This document shows positions 49,278 to 59,305 of a DNA stretch of 64,000 nt, piece by piece (the first letter of the stretch is position 1; each line of letters begins with the position of its first letter). The position numbers were made by a program, and so were the translations under genes. A model generated the notes under the pieces. The model saw only the letters and a list, made by a program, of their open reading frames with translations, searched no databases and had not been told where the DNA came from. Origin of the DNA: Chlorobium phaeovibrioides (GTDB taxonomy: Bacteria; Bacteroidota; Chlorobiia; Chlorobiales; Chlorobiaceae); NCBI RefSeq assembly GCF_003968655.1, contig NZ_RXYK01000009.1:20709-84708 (forward strand). The letters are read 5' to 3'.

Positions 49278-49817
49278 TTACTGTTGAGCCTCTGATTTCT
49301 TCTCTTCAGGGCTTTCCTCCGGTCCGGGGAGTAGGAGCTGGAATACTGATGCAACCACCTCCGTGAGCGCTTCTGTCATATCCCTGCCGAGTTCCTCGAG
49401 ATTGAGTTTTCCTTCAAAGATTCTGCCTATCTGCATGGCTATGGTCCGGGGCAGCATGACTGCCGCTTCCCAGCCCATGATGCCCATGTAGAGAGGAAGC
49501 TGCAGTGGCGTGGTTTGTGTCATCTGTTTGACCTCTTCAATTGCTGAAACCATTGCTATGGTTCCGGGTTTTTCAATGGTTGCCTGACATGCAAGCCGGG
49601 TGCCTGCCTGAATGAGGTTGGGTGAAAGAATCTCCAGCTCAATCTCATTAAGGGGGCTGAGAAGTTCGGCCCCTTCGGTTATTCTGGAATAACAGGTCTG
49701 ACAGAGTGCGTTTCCGCCGCAGAAGTAGCCAATATGTGCATGGTTCCGGCGTGCAATGTCAAGAAGCCTGTCGCCCTCGTTGGCGTTGTATTCTATAGAA
49801 TTTATTGTGACCTTCAT
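49278..49817 (-). CDS. Second chlorosome-type [2Fe-2S] protein
   Basis: A 179-residue paralogue of the neighbour. The four cluster cysteines are at the same positions, C33, C39, C42 and C77 (GGNALCQTCYSRITEG, GTRLACQATIEKPG). The C-terminal half differs: PLYMGIMGWEAAVMLPRTIA, a short helical GKLNLEELGRDMTEALTEV region and an acidic tail ending PEEKKSEAQQ. The shared N domain and operon order point to the CsmI/J/X family, though a plain soluble ferredoxin is possible. It lies 92 bp before the larger paralogue, and a 15-bp inverted repeat spans its upstream region. Confidence 0.72.
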   Translation of the reverse strand: MKVTINSIEYNANEGDRLLDIARRNHAHIGYFCGGNALCQTCYSRITEGAELLSPLNEIELEILSPNLIQAGTRLACQATIEKPGTIAMVSAIEEVKQMTQTTPLQLPLYMGIMGWEAAVMLPRTIAMQIGRIFEGKLNLEELGRDMTEALTEVVASVFQLLLPGPEESPEEKKSEAQQ

Positions 49818-49827
49818 CGTTTTATGG

Positions 49828-49917
49828 TTTTGTGTTCATGCAGTTGTTTTTTCTCATATCCGTGTAACCGCCGACGGGGGGTAAATAGTTGCCGGATAGA
49901 TGTGCATGAACACAAAA
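49828..49917. repeat. 15-bp inverted repeat upstream of chlorosome gene
   Basis: Perfect arms TTTTGTGTTCATGCA (49828-49842) and TGCATGAACACAAAA (49903-49917), 60 bp apart. The left arm begins 11 bp beyond the chlorosome-gene start and the right arm ends at the mfd stop. It could fold in the mfd-chlorosome transcript or act as a paired binding site. Confidence 0.7.
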
Positions 49918-52900
49918 TCAAAGAGCTTCGGCCTGCTCTTCCTTTGCGGAATCTGCAAGCTGATGAAGAAGGTTGGTGTAGTGCTCAATGAGCGCTGAGG
50001 GGGAAGAGGATGCGTCGGATTTGGGGTGGTGAAGGGTGAGTTTCATTTTTTTATCAAAGCTGAACCCGGGGTTGTATGGCTGCATTTCAGGCTGCTGTAC
50101 TGCGGTGAACAGGTGCTGCAGGAATTCCCGGTTCAGGGGTTCCCCGCTTTCTTCTCCCGGCAGGACGAAGGTGATGGTTTTTGCCTGCAGTTCTATTTTT
50201 TCAATGCCGAGCGGTGAGGCGGTTATTTTCAGTTTTGCGAGCAGCAGCAGGTGTTCTACCTCTTCGGGAAGTGGGCCGAACCGGTCTCTGAGCTCTTTGT
50301 GGAGGGTGTCGAGGTTCTCTGCCTTGCGTGCTTTCGATATTTTTTCATAGAAGCCGAACCGCTCATGGGTTGCTGTAATGAAGTGTTCGGGGATGAGGGC
50401 ATCACAGAAGAAAACAAGGTCACAGGTGCCGGTAGGGGCTGGAGGTTTGGCGTCACCGGAAAACAGGTGGCTGAACTCTGTTGATTTCAGACCGGCAACT
50501 GTTTCTTCAAGCATTTTCTGGTAGAGGTCGAATCCGAGCTCATGAATGTAGCCGGACTGTTCTGCTCCTAAAAGGTTGCCTGCGCCACGGATGTCGAGGT
50601 CGCGAAGCGCTATGCTGAAGCCTGAGCCGAGTTCGGTGAAGCTTTCTATGACTGCAAGGCGCTGGACTGCTTCCCGCTTGAGGGTGTGAAGGGGTGGGGT
50701 GATGAGGTAGCAGTATGCCTTTCTCTCGCTTCTTCCTACCCGCCCGCGAAGCTGATAAAGGTCCGACAGGCCGAACATGTCGGCGCGGTTGATGATGATG
50801 GTGTTGGCGTTTGATATGTCGAGCCCTGAGCCGATGATGGTGGTTGAAATCAGAACATCGACCTCTTTCTGCATGACATCCATCATTATTTTTTCAAGTT
50901 CGCGCGCGGGCATCTGCCCATGGGCGTAGACAATGCGTGCTGAAGGTACCAGCTCTCTGATGGTTCGCTGCATCTCCTCAAGGCCGGCAACCCGGTTGTG
51001 GAGGAAAAAAACCTGCCCGTCACGGTTGATTTCCCTGCGGATAGCGGTTTCAATAAGCTCTGCGTCGTAGTCGGTGATGAGGGTTTCGACAGGCTGACGG
51101 TTTTTTGGAGGTGTGGAGACAATGGAAAGGTCGCGGGCGCCGAGCATCGAGAACTGGAGGGTTCTGGGAATGGGTGTGGCCGACATGGTGAGGGTGTCGA
51201 CTCCGGGGAACTGTTCGCGCAGCTTCTCCTTGACTTCAACCCCGAAGTGCTGCTCTTCGTCAATGACGAGAAGGCCGAGGTCATTGAAGTGCACATCTTT
51301 TGAGACGAGCCGGTGGGTGCCGATGACAATATCCACCGTTCCGGCCGCAATTTTTTTAAGGGTTTCTTTTTGCTCCGCCCTTGGCACAAACCGGCTCAGT
51401 ACTGCTATGGTGATGGGGAAGTTTTCAAACCTTCGGGCAAAGGTTTCGGCATGCTGGTGGGCAAGAATGGTTGTGGGGGTGAGAATTGCCGCCTGTTTTT
51501 TTGATTCCACCGCCTTGAAGGCTGCCCGCATGGCAATTTCCGTTTTCCCGAACCCGGCGTCGCCGCAGATGAGCCGATCCATCGGGTGGGGTGCCTGCAT
51601 GTCTTTTTTCAGCTCTTCAATCGCCTTGTGCTGGTCGGGGGTCTCATCAAAAATGAAGGAAGCCTCGAATTCACGCATGAAAATGGAGTCGGGGCCGAAA
51701 GCAAATCCCGGCTGCATTTTTCTCTGGGCGTAGAGCTTTATGAGGTTGATGGCTATGTCGCGCAGTTTGTTGCGGACTTTCTCTTTCCGTGCCGCCCATT
51801 TTGAGCTGCCGAGCTTGGAGAGCACCGGTGTGGAGCTTTCTGAAGCGGCATACTTTGAGAGGAGGTTGATGTTCTGGACATTGACAAAAAGCTGGTCGCC
51901 GCCCTCATATTCCACCAGTACACACTCCTGTTCGGAGTTTCCTGCAGTTATGGTTTCAAGTGCCTTGAAGCGGCCTATGCCGTAGTCTTCATGTACCACG
52001 AAGTCGCCGACTTTGAGCTTCTGCAGGTCTCCCAGGGAAATGCCCCTGATTTTGCGTTTCCGGCTGCTTCTGTGGGAGTGGAGTTTTCCGAAGATGTCGG
52101 ATTCGGTATAGAGGTCGAGCGGTCCGAAGCTGAACCCGCTGTGGAGGTTGAGGGGAACCCAGATCGGTTCGGCTGCACTTCCTTTGCCGGTTTCAGCCAT
52201 CTCTTCGGCAAGAAAGTCATTCAGCTCCCTGATTTCCCGCTGAGACGAGGCAGCAAAGACTGGAGTGCCCGCAGTTGCTGCTTTCTGGTGCAGCAGGGTG
52301 GCGAAGAGGCGGAAATTCGCGTTGATTTTCTGCTGGCTGGCTGCATGAAAATCAATGGCTTCTCCTGAGGCGGCGCCGCGGCGAACAGTGGTGAACTCTT
52401 TAAGCGCCCCGGCAAGTTCCTCGTGGTTTTCCATTGCAAGAAATTCCGTATGGTCGTCAATGAGAATGATGGCCGAGGGGGGCAGATAGTCAAGAATTGT
52501 TGCTGTTTCGGCTGCGTCTGTTTCGCCGGGTGTGAATGCGGCAGTGATGGTGGCGGATGAAAGGGTTTTGCCTGAGAGCTGGCTGTTGATGTCGAACTGG
52601 CGCAGAGAGGTGATTGTGTCGCCAAAAAACTCAACCCTCAGCGGCTCGGATGCTCCGAAGGAAAATATATCCATGATTGCGCCGCGCAGTGAAAACTCGC
52701 CTTCATTCTCAACAAAGTCTCTCTGCTCGAAACTGTTCGCTGTAAGGAACTGCCTGATACGCTCATATCCGCACTCCATGTCAACAGCAATGGGGAACAT
52801 GCGGTTTTCTGATTCGGGTGGGCTGCAGAGTGGCGCCAGGAGTTCGCTCTGCAGCGACAGGATGAGGGGGCGGCTTTTTTTCCGGAGGGCCTCAATGGCA

Positions 52901-53256
52901 GCCGGGAGTTCATCGGATGTATTGAAGGTTGCGTTGCCTGAAACAAGTGAGGGCAGGTCGTGAAGATAGAGCTCAAAGCTGCTCTGCGCCGCCAGTATCA
53001 CAACAACTTCATCGGTGGCTGCATGAATGGCAGCTGAGAGGAGTGGCGCAAGCGAGCCGTGGATGCCGGCAATATCTATTGCTTTCTGTCGGGGAGAGGC
53101 AGGGGTCTTGAGTGCTGAAAGAAGTTTCCTGAAGGGCTCTGACTGACGGAGGGTTTCAATAAGGAATCCCGCATTCTTTCTTTTCAGCGGGGCACTGTGA
53201 AGGTCCGTATCCGATATTGTTTTCATAAGAGGGCGGTAAACTATATTTTCATGCAT
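49918..53256 (-). CDS. mfd: Transcription-repair coupling factor
   Basis: Mfd removes RNA polymerase stalled at DNA damage and recruits UvrA. The 1112-residue protein has an N-terminal UvrB-like region (LREWFGD-type [20 protein letters not shown]), the RNA polymerase-interaction CarD domain ([20 protein letters not shown]), then helicase motifs [49 protein letters not shown] and [15 protein letters not shown]. The second RecA domain has [20 protein letters not shown] and [17 protein letters not shown], followed by a D7 tail. The length fits the family. The ATG at 53226 is an alternative start. Confidence 0.97.
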   Translation of the reverse strand: MHENIVYRPLMKTISDTDLHSAPLKRKNAGFLIETLRQSEPFRKLLSALKTPASPRQKAIDIAGIHGSLAPLLSAAIHAATDEVVVILAAQSSFELYLHDLPSLVSGNATFNTSDELPAAIEALRKKSRPLILSLQSELLAPLCSPPESENRMFPIAVDMECGYERIRQFLTANSFEQRDFVENEGEFSLRGAIMDIFSFGASEPLRVEFFGDTITSLRQFDINSQLSGKTLSSATITAAFTPGETDAAETATILDYLPPSAIILIDDHTEFLAMENHEELAGALKEFTTVRRGAASGEAIDFHAASQQKINANFRLFATLLHQKAATAGTPVFAASSQREIRELNDFLAEEMAETGKGSAAEPIWVPLNLHSGFSFGPLDLYTESDIFGKLHSHRSSRKRKIRGISLGDLQKLKVGDFVVHEDYGIGRFKALETITAGNSEQECVLVEYEGGDQLFVNVQNINLLSKYAASESSTPVLSKLGSSKWAARKEKVRNKLRDIAINLIKLYAQRKMQPGFAFGPDSIFMREFEASFIFDETPDQHKAIEELKKDMQAPHPMDRLICGDAGFGKTEIAMRAAFKAVESKKQAAILTPTTILAHQHAETFARRFENFPITIAVLSRFVPRAEQKETLKKIAAGTVDIVIGTHRLVSKDVHFNDLGLLVIDEEQHFGVEVKEKLREQFPGVDTLTMSATPIPRTLQFSMLGARDLSIVSTPPKNRQPVETLITDYDAELIETAIRREINRDGQVFFLHNRVAGLEEMQRTIRELVPSARIVYAHGQMPARELEKIMMDVMQKEVDVLISTTIIGSGLDISNANTIIINRADMFGLSDLYQLRGRVGRSERKAYCYLITPPLHTLKREAVQRLAVIESFTELGSGFSIALRDLDIRGAGNLLGAEQSGYIHELGFDLYQKMLEETVAGLKSTEFSHLFSGDAKPPAPTGTCDLVFFCDALIPEHFITATHERFGFYEKISKARKAENLDTLHKELRDRFGPLPEEVEHLLLLAKLKITASPLGIEKIELQAKTITFVLPGEESGEPLNREFLQHLFTAVQQPEMQPYNPGFSFDKKMKLTLHHPKSDASSSPSALIEHYTNLLHQLADSAKEEQAEAL

Positions 53257-53329
53257 GCATCCGCGGCCAGTCAGAGACTGCCGGCAGTGTGGCGCGAAAC
53301 CTGCACCAGTGGAATAAGTCCCTTACTAT

Positions 53330-54298
53330 ATGGAAAAAATTCTTGAACTGAAAAATCTCAAAACCTACTTTGCTACTGATGGTGGCGTTGCCAGAGCTGT
53401 TGATGGGGTGAGTTTTTCGCTTGGCCGGAACCGGACGGTCGGAGTTGTTGGGGAGTCGGGTAGTGGCAAATCGGTGACTGCTCTGAGTATTATGCGTCTG
53501 CTTCCGATGCCGCCGGGCTATTTTGCCGGGGGTGAGATTTTCTGGAAGGGGCGGAATCTTCTCTCATTACAAGATGATGAGATGCGGCGGTTGCGGGGCA
53601 ATGATATTGCAATGATTTTTCAGGAGCCTATGAGCTCGCTGAACCCGGTCTTTACCTGTGGCAGCCAGATTATGGAGCAGATTCGGGTTCATCACCCTGA
53701 GATGGCTGCTGTTGAAGCCAGAGAGCGCTCTGTGGAGTTGCTTCACCTTGTCGGCATTGCCAATCCCGGCGAGCGTTTTTCAGCCTGGCCGCATGAGCTT
53801 TCAGGGGGCATGCGCCAAAGGGTCATGATTGCCATGGCACTTTCCTGCAACCCGGCCCTGTTGATTGCTGATGAACCGACCACTGCGCTTGATGTGACTG
53901 TTCAGGCACAGATTCTTGACCTGATAGGGACGCTTCAGGCCGATACCGGTATGAGCGTGCTCCTGATAACGCATGATTTTGGTGTTGTTGCCGAGCTGTG
54001 TGAAGAGGTGCTGGTGATGTATGCCTCAAGAGTTGTGGAAAAAGGGGAGGTCCGCCAGATTTTCAGCAACCCTCTCCATCCCTATACCCGTGGTCTCTTG
54101 GAGTCCATCCCGAGAATGGGTGTCCCAAAAGAGCGGCTCCATGTTATTGAGGGTAGTGTTCCCAGTGCGCTGAGAGAGCCTGTGGGATGCCGGTTCAGCG
54201 ATCGCTGCCCGCTTGCAGACTCGCGGTGCCGCAGCATCGAACCGGAACTTGTGGCCTATGAAGCGGGGCATGAGGCAGCCTGCTGGAAAGCCGGCTGA
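53330..54298 (+). CDS. Peptide/nickel ABC transporter ATP-binding protein (DppD/OppD type)
   Basis: A 322-residue ABC ATPase. It has Walker [22 protein letters not shown]-loop [20 protein letters not shown], signature [20 protein letters not shown] and Walker [21 protein letters not shown]. The oligopeptide C-terminal domain ([30 protein letters not shown]) includes the Cys cluster of the family, which binds an Fe-S centre in some members. No permease or substrate-binding gene is adjacent, so partners are elsewhere. The gene stands between mfd (divergent) and phoB. Confidence 0.9.
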   Translation: MEKILELKNLKTYFATDGGVARAVDGVSFSLGRNRTVGVVGESGSGKSVTALSIMRLLPMPPGYFAGGEIFWKGRNLLSLQDDEMRRLRGNDIAMIFQEPMSSLNPVFTCGSQIMEQIRVHHPEMAAVEARERSVELLHLVGIANPGERFSAWPHELSGGMRQRVMIAMALSCNPALLIADEPTTALDVTVQAQILDLIGTLQADTGMSVLLITHDFGVVAELCEEVLVMYASRVVEKGEVRQIFSNPLHPYTRGLLESIPRMGVPKERLHVIEGSVPSALREPVGCRFSDRCPLADSRCRSIEPELVAYEAGHEAACWKAG

Positions 54299-54414
54299 AT
54301 TCGCCGGTTTGTGACAGTTCTGTGACGAATGACCCCTTTTTGCGGAAACCCTGAAATATTGCGTTACATTTCCAGTTAGGATAAAATTGTCTAAAACTAT
54401 CCCCCCCAGCGCAT

Positions 54415-55125
54415 ATGTCAGATCCATTACTTCTTGTTGTTGAGGATGACCGGAACCTTGCAAAACTTGTAGGGTTCAATCTTGAGAAGGCCGGTTATAA
54501 GTGCCTGTTTTCAGAAAATGGAGAAGATGCTTTCGACCAGCTTTCACGACGCAGTTTTGATCTTGTTCTGCTTGATGTGATGCTTCCCGGCATTGACGGC
54601 TTTGAGGTCTGCCGCAAGATTCGCCAGCATCAGATTTACAAGGATATTCCCATTATCATGCTCACCGCCAAAGGCGAAGAGATCGACAAGATTCTTGGTT
54701 TTGAGCTCGGCATCGATGACTATGTGGTCAAGCCTTTCAGTCCCCGGGAGCTGACTTTGAGAATACGGGCGGTTCTCAAGCGCGACCGTCGGCAGGGCGG
54801 TGTGTTCCGTGAGGCGCTCAAGGCTGGAGGCCTGGAGGTTGATATAGCTCGACACAGCGTGACGCTTGATGGGCAGGAGCTGGTGCTGACCCTGATGGAG
54901 TTCAAACTTCTGGTTGCGCTTCTCAAGAGAAAAGGGCAGGCCCAGTCGCGCGAAATGCTTTTGAGTGATGTATGGGATGTTGACCGCAGCATCAATACCC
55001 GAACCATTGATACCCACATTACAAGGCTCCGCGAAAAATTAGGCGAATCCGGCAGGCAGATAAAGACTGTTCGCGGACTTGGCTACAAGTTTGATGAAGA
55101 GGGAGAGGATGTTCATGCAGTCTAG
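54415..55125 (+). CDS. phoB: PhoB-like OmpR-family response regulator
   Basis: A 236-residue two-component regulator. The receiver has the acidic pocket (LVVEDDRN), the phospho-acceptor Asp in LVLLDVMLPGIDGFE and the Lys in DDYVVKPFSPREL. The C-terminal winged helix (HSVTLDGQELVLTLMEFKLL, RSINTRTIDTHITRLREKLG, KTVRGLGYKF) is of the OmpR/PhoB type. It overlaps its kinase gene by 11 bp. PhoB-PhoR control of phosphate genes is the likely job, though no pst genes are in view. Confidence 0.88.
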   Translation: MSDPLLLVVEDDRNLAKLVGFNLEKAGYKCLFSENGEDAFDQLSRRSFDLVLLDVMLPGIDGFEVCRKIRQHQIYKDIPIIMLTAKGEEIDKILGFELGIDDYVVKPFSPRELTLRIRAVLKRDRRQGGVFREALKAGGLEVDIARHSVTLDGQELVLTLMEFKLLVALLKRKGQAQSREMLLSDVWDVDRSINTRTIDTHITRLREKLGESGRQIKTVRGLGYKFDEEGEDVHAV

Positions 55126-56908
55126 GGTTTCCTTCCGGCTTGGTGCTGTTTTCGGCCTGATTGTTTTCCTGACAGTTCTTGCCAGTTACCTGTCGCTGGG
55201 TCACCAGCTCCAGCTGCTCCTCATGAAAAGCATTACCCATGAACTTCGCCGTGAACTCATGCTCAACAGGGAGCTGCTTGAGACGAGCATGGGGCGAAAA
55301 GCTTTTCTGCAGGATCCTGATGGATGGGCCGACAGAATCGGAGGGATTCTTGAAGTCAGGGTGACAGTAATTGCTCCTGACGGCCGGGTAACAGGCGACA
55401 GTTATATTGAGCGCAACCGGCTTTCCTCTGTTGAAAACCATGCTGATAGGCCGGAAGTGAAAGCAGCTCTGTCGGCAAGTTTCGGTGAAAATTCCCGGTA
55501 CAGCCAGACCGTCAAGGAACAGATGCTCTATATGGCAGTTCCGTTAGGGTCGCCACAGCCCTTCGCCGTTCTTCGTTTTGCCAAACCTCTGTATGATATT
55601 TCCGTTTTTGAGGCCGGCGTTCGCAAGGGTATAGAGCAGGGGCTGTTTTTTGCTCTTCTCTTTTCTCTCGGCGTAGGCGTGGTGAGTGCATATCTGATCT
55701 CCCGGCCTCTTAAGCGAATTGCAGATACCGCCCTGAGGCGGACTCATGGGGACTTTTCCGGCTCTATTCCAACAAATCGCGGTGATGAAATAGGCCTGCT
55801 TGCGCGCGCCTGCAATTATATGTCGGAAGAGATAAAGAAAAAAAGACGGAGTGAGGAGTGGTACCGGGCGGTTTTTTCAGGTATCCGCGAGGCTATTCTT
55901 GTGACTGACGCCGCCGGCGACATTATTCTTGTCAACCCTTCAGCTTCAAGGCTTTTCCGCCTTGAAGGAGCCATGTTCCAGTCCCGCTCAACAGCGCTTG
56001 TCAGCGATGAGGGGCTCCGGGTTCTTTTGGACAGGGTGCATGGCTCAAAGAAGGCAATTGTGAAGGATGAAATGCTGGTGACAACCCTGAAGGGAAAGCG
56101 AATTCTCCAGATCAGTTCCATGCCAGTCATGCGGGAGGGGGTGTTCGACGGGACGGTGTTCGTTCTCAATGACATTACCCGTCTGCGTAATCTTGAGCGG
56201 ATTCGAAGAGACTTTGTCTCAAGTGTTTCCCATGAACTGCGAACACCGCTTACAAGCATAAGGGGTTACACGGAAACCCTGTTGGACGGGGCAATGCACG
56301 ACGCTGAACATACCGAAGCGTTTCTCCGCATCATTCATCAGGAAAGCGAACAGTTGACAGCCCTTGTCAATGATGTGCTTGATCTTTCCAAAATTGAATC
56401 AGGTCGCATTGAGTATTCGTTTGCGCCGGTTTCCCTTACGGAGGTGGTGAGGCGTTCAATGAGCACGCTTGCTCCCCAGTTTGCAAAAAAAGATGTGAAG
56501 CTTGATGTCAGCATTCCCGCAGACCTTCCTCTGGTGAAGGGCGATGCTTCATATCTTGAAATTGTTGTCCGCAACCTGCTTGACAACGCTGTTAAATATG
56601 TTGATGAGCACAATGGCCGGATACGGCTGAGTGCGGCAAAAGGAGATGGCTTTGTGAGGCTTGAGGTCGAAGACAACGGCATCGGTATTGCGCAGAAAGA
56701 TCTTGATCGTATCTTTGAACGATTTTACCGGGTTGACAAGGCCCGCTCCCGACAGCTGGGCGGAACCGGTCTGGGTCTCTCGATTGTCAAGCACATTGTT
56801 CTTGCCCACAAGGGCGACATCAAAGTGCGGTCCCGTTTGAACCGGGGAACAGCATTCACCCTCACGCTTCCGGTGGCTGATCAGCATCCCCTGGACAATA
56901 AAACATAG
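55115..56908 (+). CDS. phoR: PhoR-like sensor histidine kinase
   Basis: A 597-residue membrane kinase. It has two membrane helices (FRLGAVFGLIVFLTVLASYL; GLFFALLFSLGVGVVSAYLI) bordering a periplasmic sensor of about 150 residues. A HAMP stretch, a PAS domain (AVFSGIREAILVTDAAGDII), a HisKA domain with the phospho-His in SSVSHELRTPLTSIRGYTE, and a HATPase_c (RNLLDNAVKYVDEHNG, VEDNGIGIAQKDLDRIFERF, GTGLGLSIVKHIV) follow. The ATG at 55115 has GAGAGG upstream and overlaps phoB by 11 bp. The layout is PhoR-like; WalK is another possibility. Confidence 0.85.
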   Translation: MQSRVSFRLGAVFGLIVFLTVLASYLSLGHQLQLLLMKSITHELRRELMLNRELLETSMGRKAFLQDPDGWADRIGGILEVRVTVIAPDGRVTGDSYIERNRLSSVENHADRPEVKAALSASFGENSRYSQTVKEQMLYMAVPLGSPQPFAVLRFAKPLYDISVFEAGVRKGIEQGLFFALLFSLGVGVVSAYLISRPLKRIADTALRRTHGDFSGSIPTNRGDEIGLLARACNYMSEEIKKKRRSEEWYRAVFSGIREAILVTDAAGDIILVNPSASRLFRLEGAMFQSRSTALVSDEGLRVLLDRVHGSKKAIVKDEMLVTTLKGKRILQISSMPVMREGVFDGTVFVLNDITRLRNLERIRRDFVSSVSHELRTPLTSIRGYTETLLDGAMHDAEHTEAFLRIIHQESEQLTALVNDVLDLSKIESGRIEYSFAPVSLTEVVRRSMSTLAPQFAKKDVKLDVSIPADLPLVKGDASYLEIVVRNLLDNAVKYVDEHNGRIRLSAAKGDGFVRLEVEDNGIGIAQKDLDRIFERFYRVDKARSRQLGGTGLGLSIVKHIVLAHKGDIKVRSRLNRGTAFTLTLPVADQHPLDNKT

Positions 56909-56914
56909 AGTATT

Positions 56915-58216
56915 ATGAAAACACTGCTGGATTTTTTTCTCTCCTACGGGTTCTCTTCAGCCAACGCCTCCCTTCTGGCCACCATTTTCGCAGCACTTCT
57001 GGCTCTTGTTGTCATTGTTGCCCTTGAGGTCAGCACCAAAAGGGTGCTCCTTGGTTTCATCAGCCGTTTCGCCGCAAAAACTGCAACCCGTCTTGATGAC
57101 ATACTGGTTCATCATAATGTGTTTTCAGGGCTTGCCCGTCTTGTTCCGCCTGTTCTTCTTCACCTGCTCTCAGATCCTGTGCTGCAGTTCTTCCCTGATC
57201 TTATTCCCATTGTCAAAGATGTATCGGTTCTCTGGTTGACAGGAGGAGTCATTCTGGTTTCGTTTTCAGCGCTTGATGCTCTTCTGGAATACTCATCAAC
57301 TCACCCCTCGTTTTCCCGCCTTCCTGTCAAGAGCTTTATTCAGGTCATAAAGTCCCTGGCAATCGGCATTGGTCTCATTGTGGTGATTTCAAAACTGCTG
57401 GGAACTTCACCCATTGTCTTTCTCAGCGGACTTGGCGCCTTTACCGCAGTGCTTCTTCTGGTGTTCAAAGATTCCATACTCGGTCTTGTTGCCGGCATTC
57501 AGCTTTCCGCAAACAACCTTGTCCGGGTCGGCGACTGGATTGAAATGCCCAAATACGGAGCTGATGGAGATGTGATTGATATTTCGCTGGTGACGGTTTC
57601 TGTCCAGAACTGGGACAAGACCATCAGCACCATTCCCGCCTATGCGCTGATTTCAGAAGGGTTCAAAAACTGGCGGGGGATGAGTGAGGCCGGAGGGCGG
57701 CGCATGAAGAGATCGGTCAACATCGACATGACCAGCGTCCGGTTCTGTGACCAGAAGATGCTCGCTGAACTCAGAGAGGTTCGTTTGCTCAAAGAGTATC
57801 TGGCGCAGAAGGAGCGCGAACTGGCGGAATGGAATGCAGAGATGGGTGCAGGCGAAAACTCTCCCGTCAATGCCCGCCGTCTGACGAATTTCGGAACATT
57901 CCGTGCCTATCTGGCCGCCTATCTTGGCAGCCACCCGAAAGTCAATTCCTCCATGACGCTCATCATCCGACATCTGCAGCCAACAGCGGAAGGTATTCCT
58001 CTGGAAATCTACCTCTTCAGCCGCGATACCGAGTGGGCGAAGTATGAGCAGGTGCAGGCAGACATCATGGACCATGTCCTCTCCGTTCTTCCATGGTTTG
58101 ATCTGCGCGTGTTCCAGAGCCCCGGCGGGTTTGACATAAACCATGCCGGACGCTATTTCGCTGAATCGCTCGGTGGCCGCACCACCCGCACGGACTCGGC
58201 AGTGCCGATGGAATAA
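56915..58216 (+). CDS. MscS-family mechanosensitive ion channel
   Basis: A 433-residue membrane protein, close to YbdG-type channels. Several N-terminal membrane helices (LATIFAALLALVVIVALEVS, FIQVIKSLAIGIGLIVVISK) lead to the pore helix region FLSGLGAFTAVLLLVFKDSI, then LGLVAGIQLSANNLVRVGDW. The cytoplasmic beta domain contains KYGADGDVIDISLVTVSVQN. It probably vents solutes on osmotic downshift. It starts 6 bp after phoR, so it belongs to the phoBR message, which is unusual and could link osmotic and envelope signals. Confidence 0.88.
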   Translation: MKTLLDFFLSYGFSSANASLLATIFAALLALVVIVALEVSTKRVLLGFISRFAAKTATRLDDILVHHNVFSGLARLVPPVLLHLLSDPVLQFFPDLIPIVKDVSVLWLTGGVILVSFSALDALLEYSSTHPSFSRLPVKSFIQVIKSLAIGIGLIVVISKLLGTSPIVFLSGLGAFTAVLLLVFKDSILGLVAGIQLSANNLVRVGDWIEMPKYGADGDVIDISLVTVSVQNWDKTISTIPAYALISEGFKNWRGMSEAGGRRMKRSVNIDMTSVRFCDQKMLAELREVRLLKEYLAQKERELAEWNAEMGAGENSPVNARRLTNFGTFRAYLAAYLGSHPKVNSSMTLIIRHLQPTAEGIPLEIYLFSRDTEWAKYEQVQADIMDHVLSVLPWFDLRVFQSPGGFDINHAGRYFAESLGGRTTRTDSAVPME

Positions 58217-58225
58217 CCGGCCTCT

Positions 58226-58723
58226 TCAGCTGTTGGCGAGGCTCTCTTCAATAATCTGCCGGTGCAGGGGAATGGTGACCTCAGGCAGGCTGTCGGCAGG
58301 GTAGAATCCCGCTTCAAAGACCTCATGGTTGATGCAGATGTTCTCGTGGCAGGCAAGCACCCTGTAAGCTATGGCAATCAGCGATCCATACATGGTGCTT
58401 TCACGGTGGTAGACCCCGACGAGGCTCTCAATGCTTCCTTCTATCGAGGTCTCCTCCCAGAGTTCACGCAGGCATCCTTCATGAGGCTCTTCGCTTGACT
58501 CAATAAAACCTCCCGGAAGCGCCCACTGATTGAACGCCGGTTCATGTGCCCGCCGTATCAGCAGAACTTCGCCATTGGTGTTTCGAGTGAAGGCGATGGC
58601 TACCGGAAGAGGATTGCTATAGTGCACCCATCCGCATTTCGGGCAGAGCATCCTGTTCCGTTCTTCAAGAACAGCGGGTTCAAGTTTTTGGGAGCATATC
58701 GGGCAGAATATAAAAGGCTTCAT
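58226..58723 (-). CDS. Nudix hydrolase with N-terminal zinc ribbon
   Basis: A 165-residue protein. The zinc ribbon FCPICSQKL...MLCPKCGWVHYSNP is followed by a Nudix domain. The Nudix box is GGFIESSEEPHEGCLRELWE then ETSI: it keeps G-x5-E-x7-REL-x-EE, but Ser stands where the last Gly normally is. The zinc ribbon plus Nudix pairing resembles NADH pyrophosphatase NudC and ADP-ribose pyrophosphatases, which cleave nucleoside diphosphate compounds; substrate is undecided. The gene converges with mscS. Confidence 0.8.
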   Translation of the reverse strand: MKPFIFCPICSQKLEPAVLEERNRMLCPKCGWVHYSNPLPVAIAFTRNTNGEVLLIRRAHEPAFNQWALPGGFIESSEEPHEGCLRELWEETSIEGSIESLVGVYHRESTMYGSLIAIAYRVLACHENICINHEVFEAGFYPADSLPEVTIPLHRQIIEESLANS

Positions 58724-58825
58724 CAGTCAGGGTTCATCAATGGACAGCGAAACTTTTTGCGCTGCTGTCATATTATTAAAAGGTAGAAAGCTGTAATTGT
58801 TTTTACCACTTATTTCATCATAGCC

Positions 58826-59296
58826 ATGGCATTGCTTAAAGAGGGCGGAACTGCACCAGACTTTACCGGAATCGATCAGGACGGCAAGAGTGTATCACTT
58901 TCAGAGTACCGCGGAAGCAAGGTACTCATTTATTTTTATCCCAAGGACGATACTCCCGGATGTACGGCGGAAGCTTGTGCTTTTCGCGACAATTTACCTA
59001 ACTTCAACAAACTGGGTGTTACCGTGCTGGGCGTCAGCACAGACCCTGAAGCGAAGCATCGGAAGTTCGCCGACAAGTACAGCCTGCCGTTCAGGCTTGT
59101 GGCGGACAGCGATAAAGTGATTGTTCAGGCCTACGGTGTATGGGGCCCTAAAAAATTCATGGGAAAGGAGTATATGGGAACCAGCCGCGTTTCCTATATG
59201 ATAGACGAGGACGGCCTTATAGCCAAAGTATGGCCGAAAGTAAAACCCGCAGTACATCCCGAAGAGGTTCTCGGATGGCTGCAGGACAACAAATGA
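58826..59296 (+). CDS. bcp: Thioredoxin-dependent peroxiredoxin, BCP/PrxQ type
   Basis: A 156-residue thiol peroxidase. The peroxidatic C46 and resolving C51 lie five residues apart in DTPGCTAEACAFRD, the intramolecular-disulfide PrxQ pattern. YFYPKDDTPGC and the conserved Arg near TSRVSYMI complete the site. It reduces hydroperoxides with thioredoxin. It is followed after 9 bp by the yqgE gene. It is the second peroxiredoxin of the window. Confidence 0.94.
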   Translation: MALLKEGGTAPDFTGIDQDGKSVSLSEYRGSKVLIYFYPKDDTPGCTAEACAFRDNLPNFNKLGVTVLGVSTDPEAKHRKFADKYSLPFRLVADSDKVIVQAYGVWGPKKFMGKEYMGTSRVSYMIDEDGLIAKVWPKVKPAVHPEEVLGWLQDNK

Positions 59297-59305
59297 CGCA
59301 ACAGT

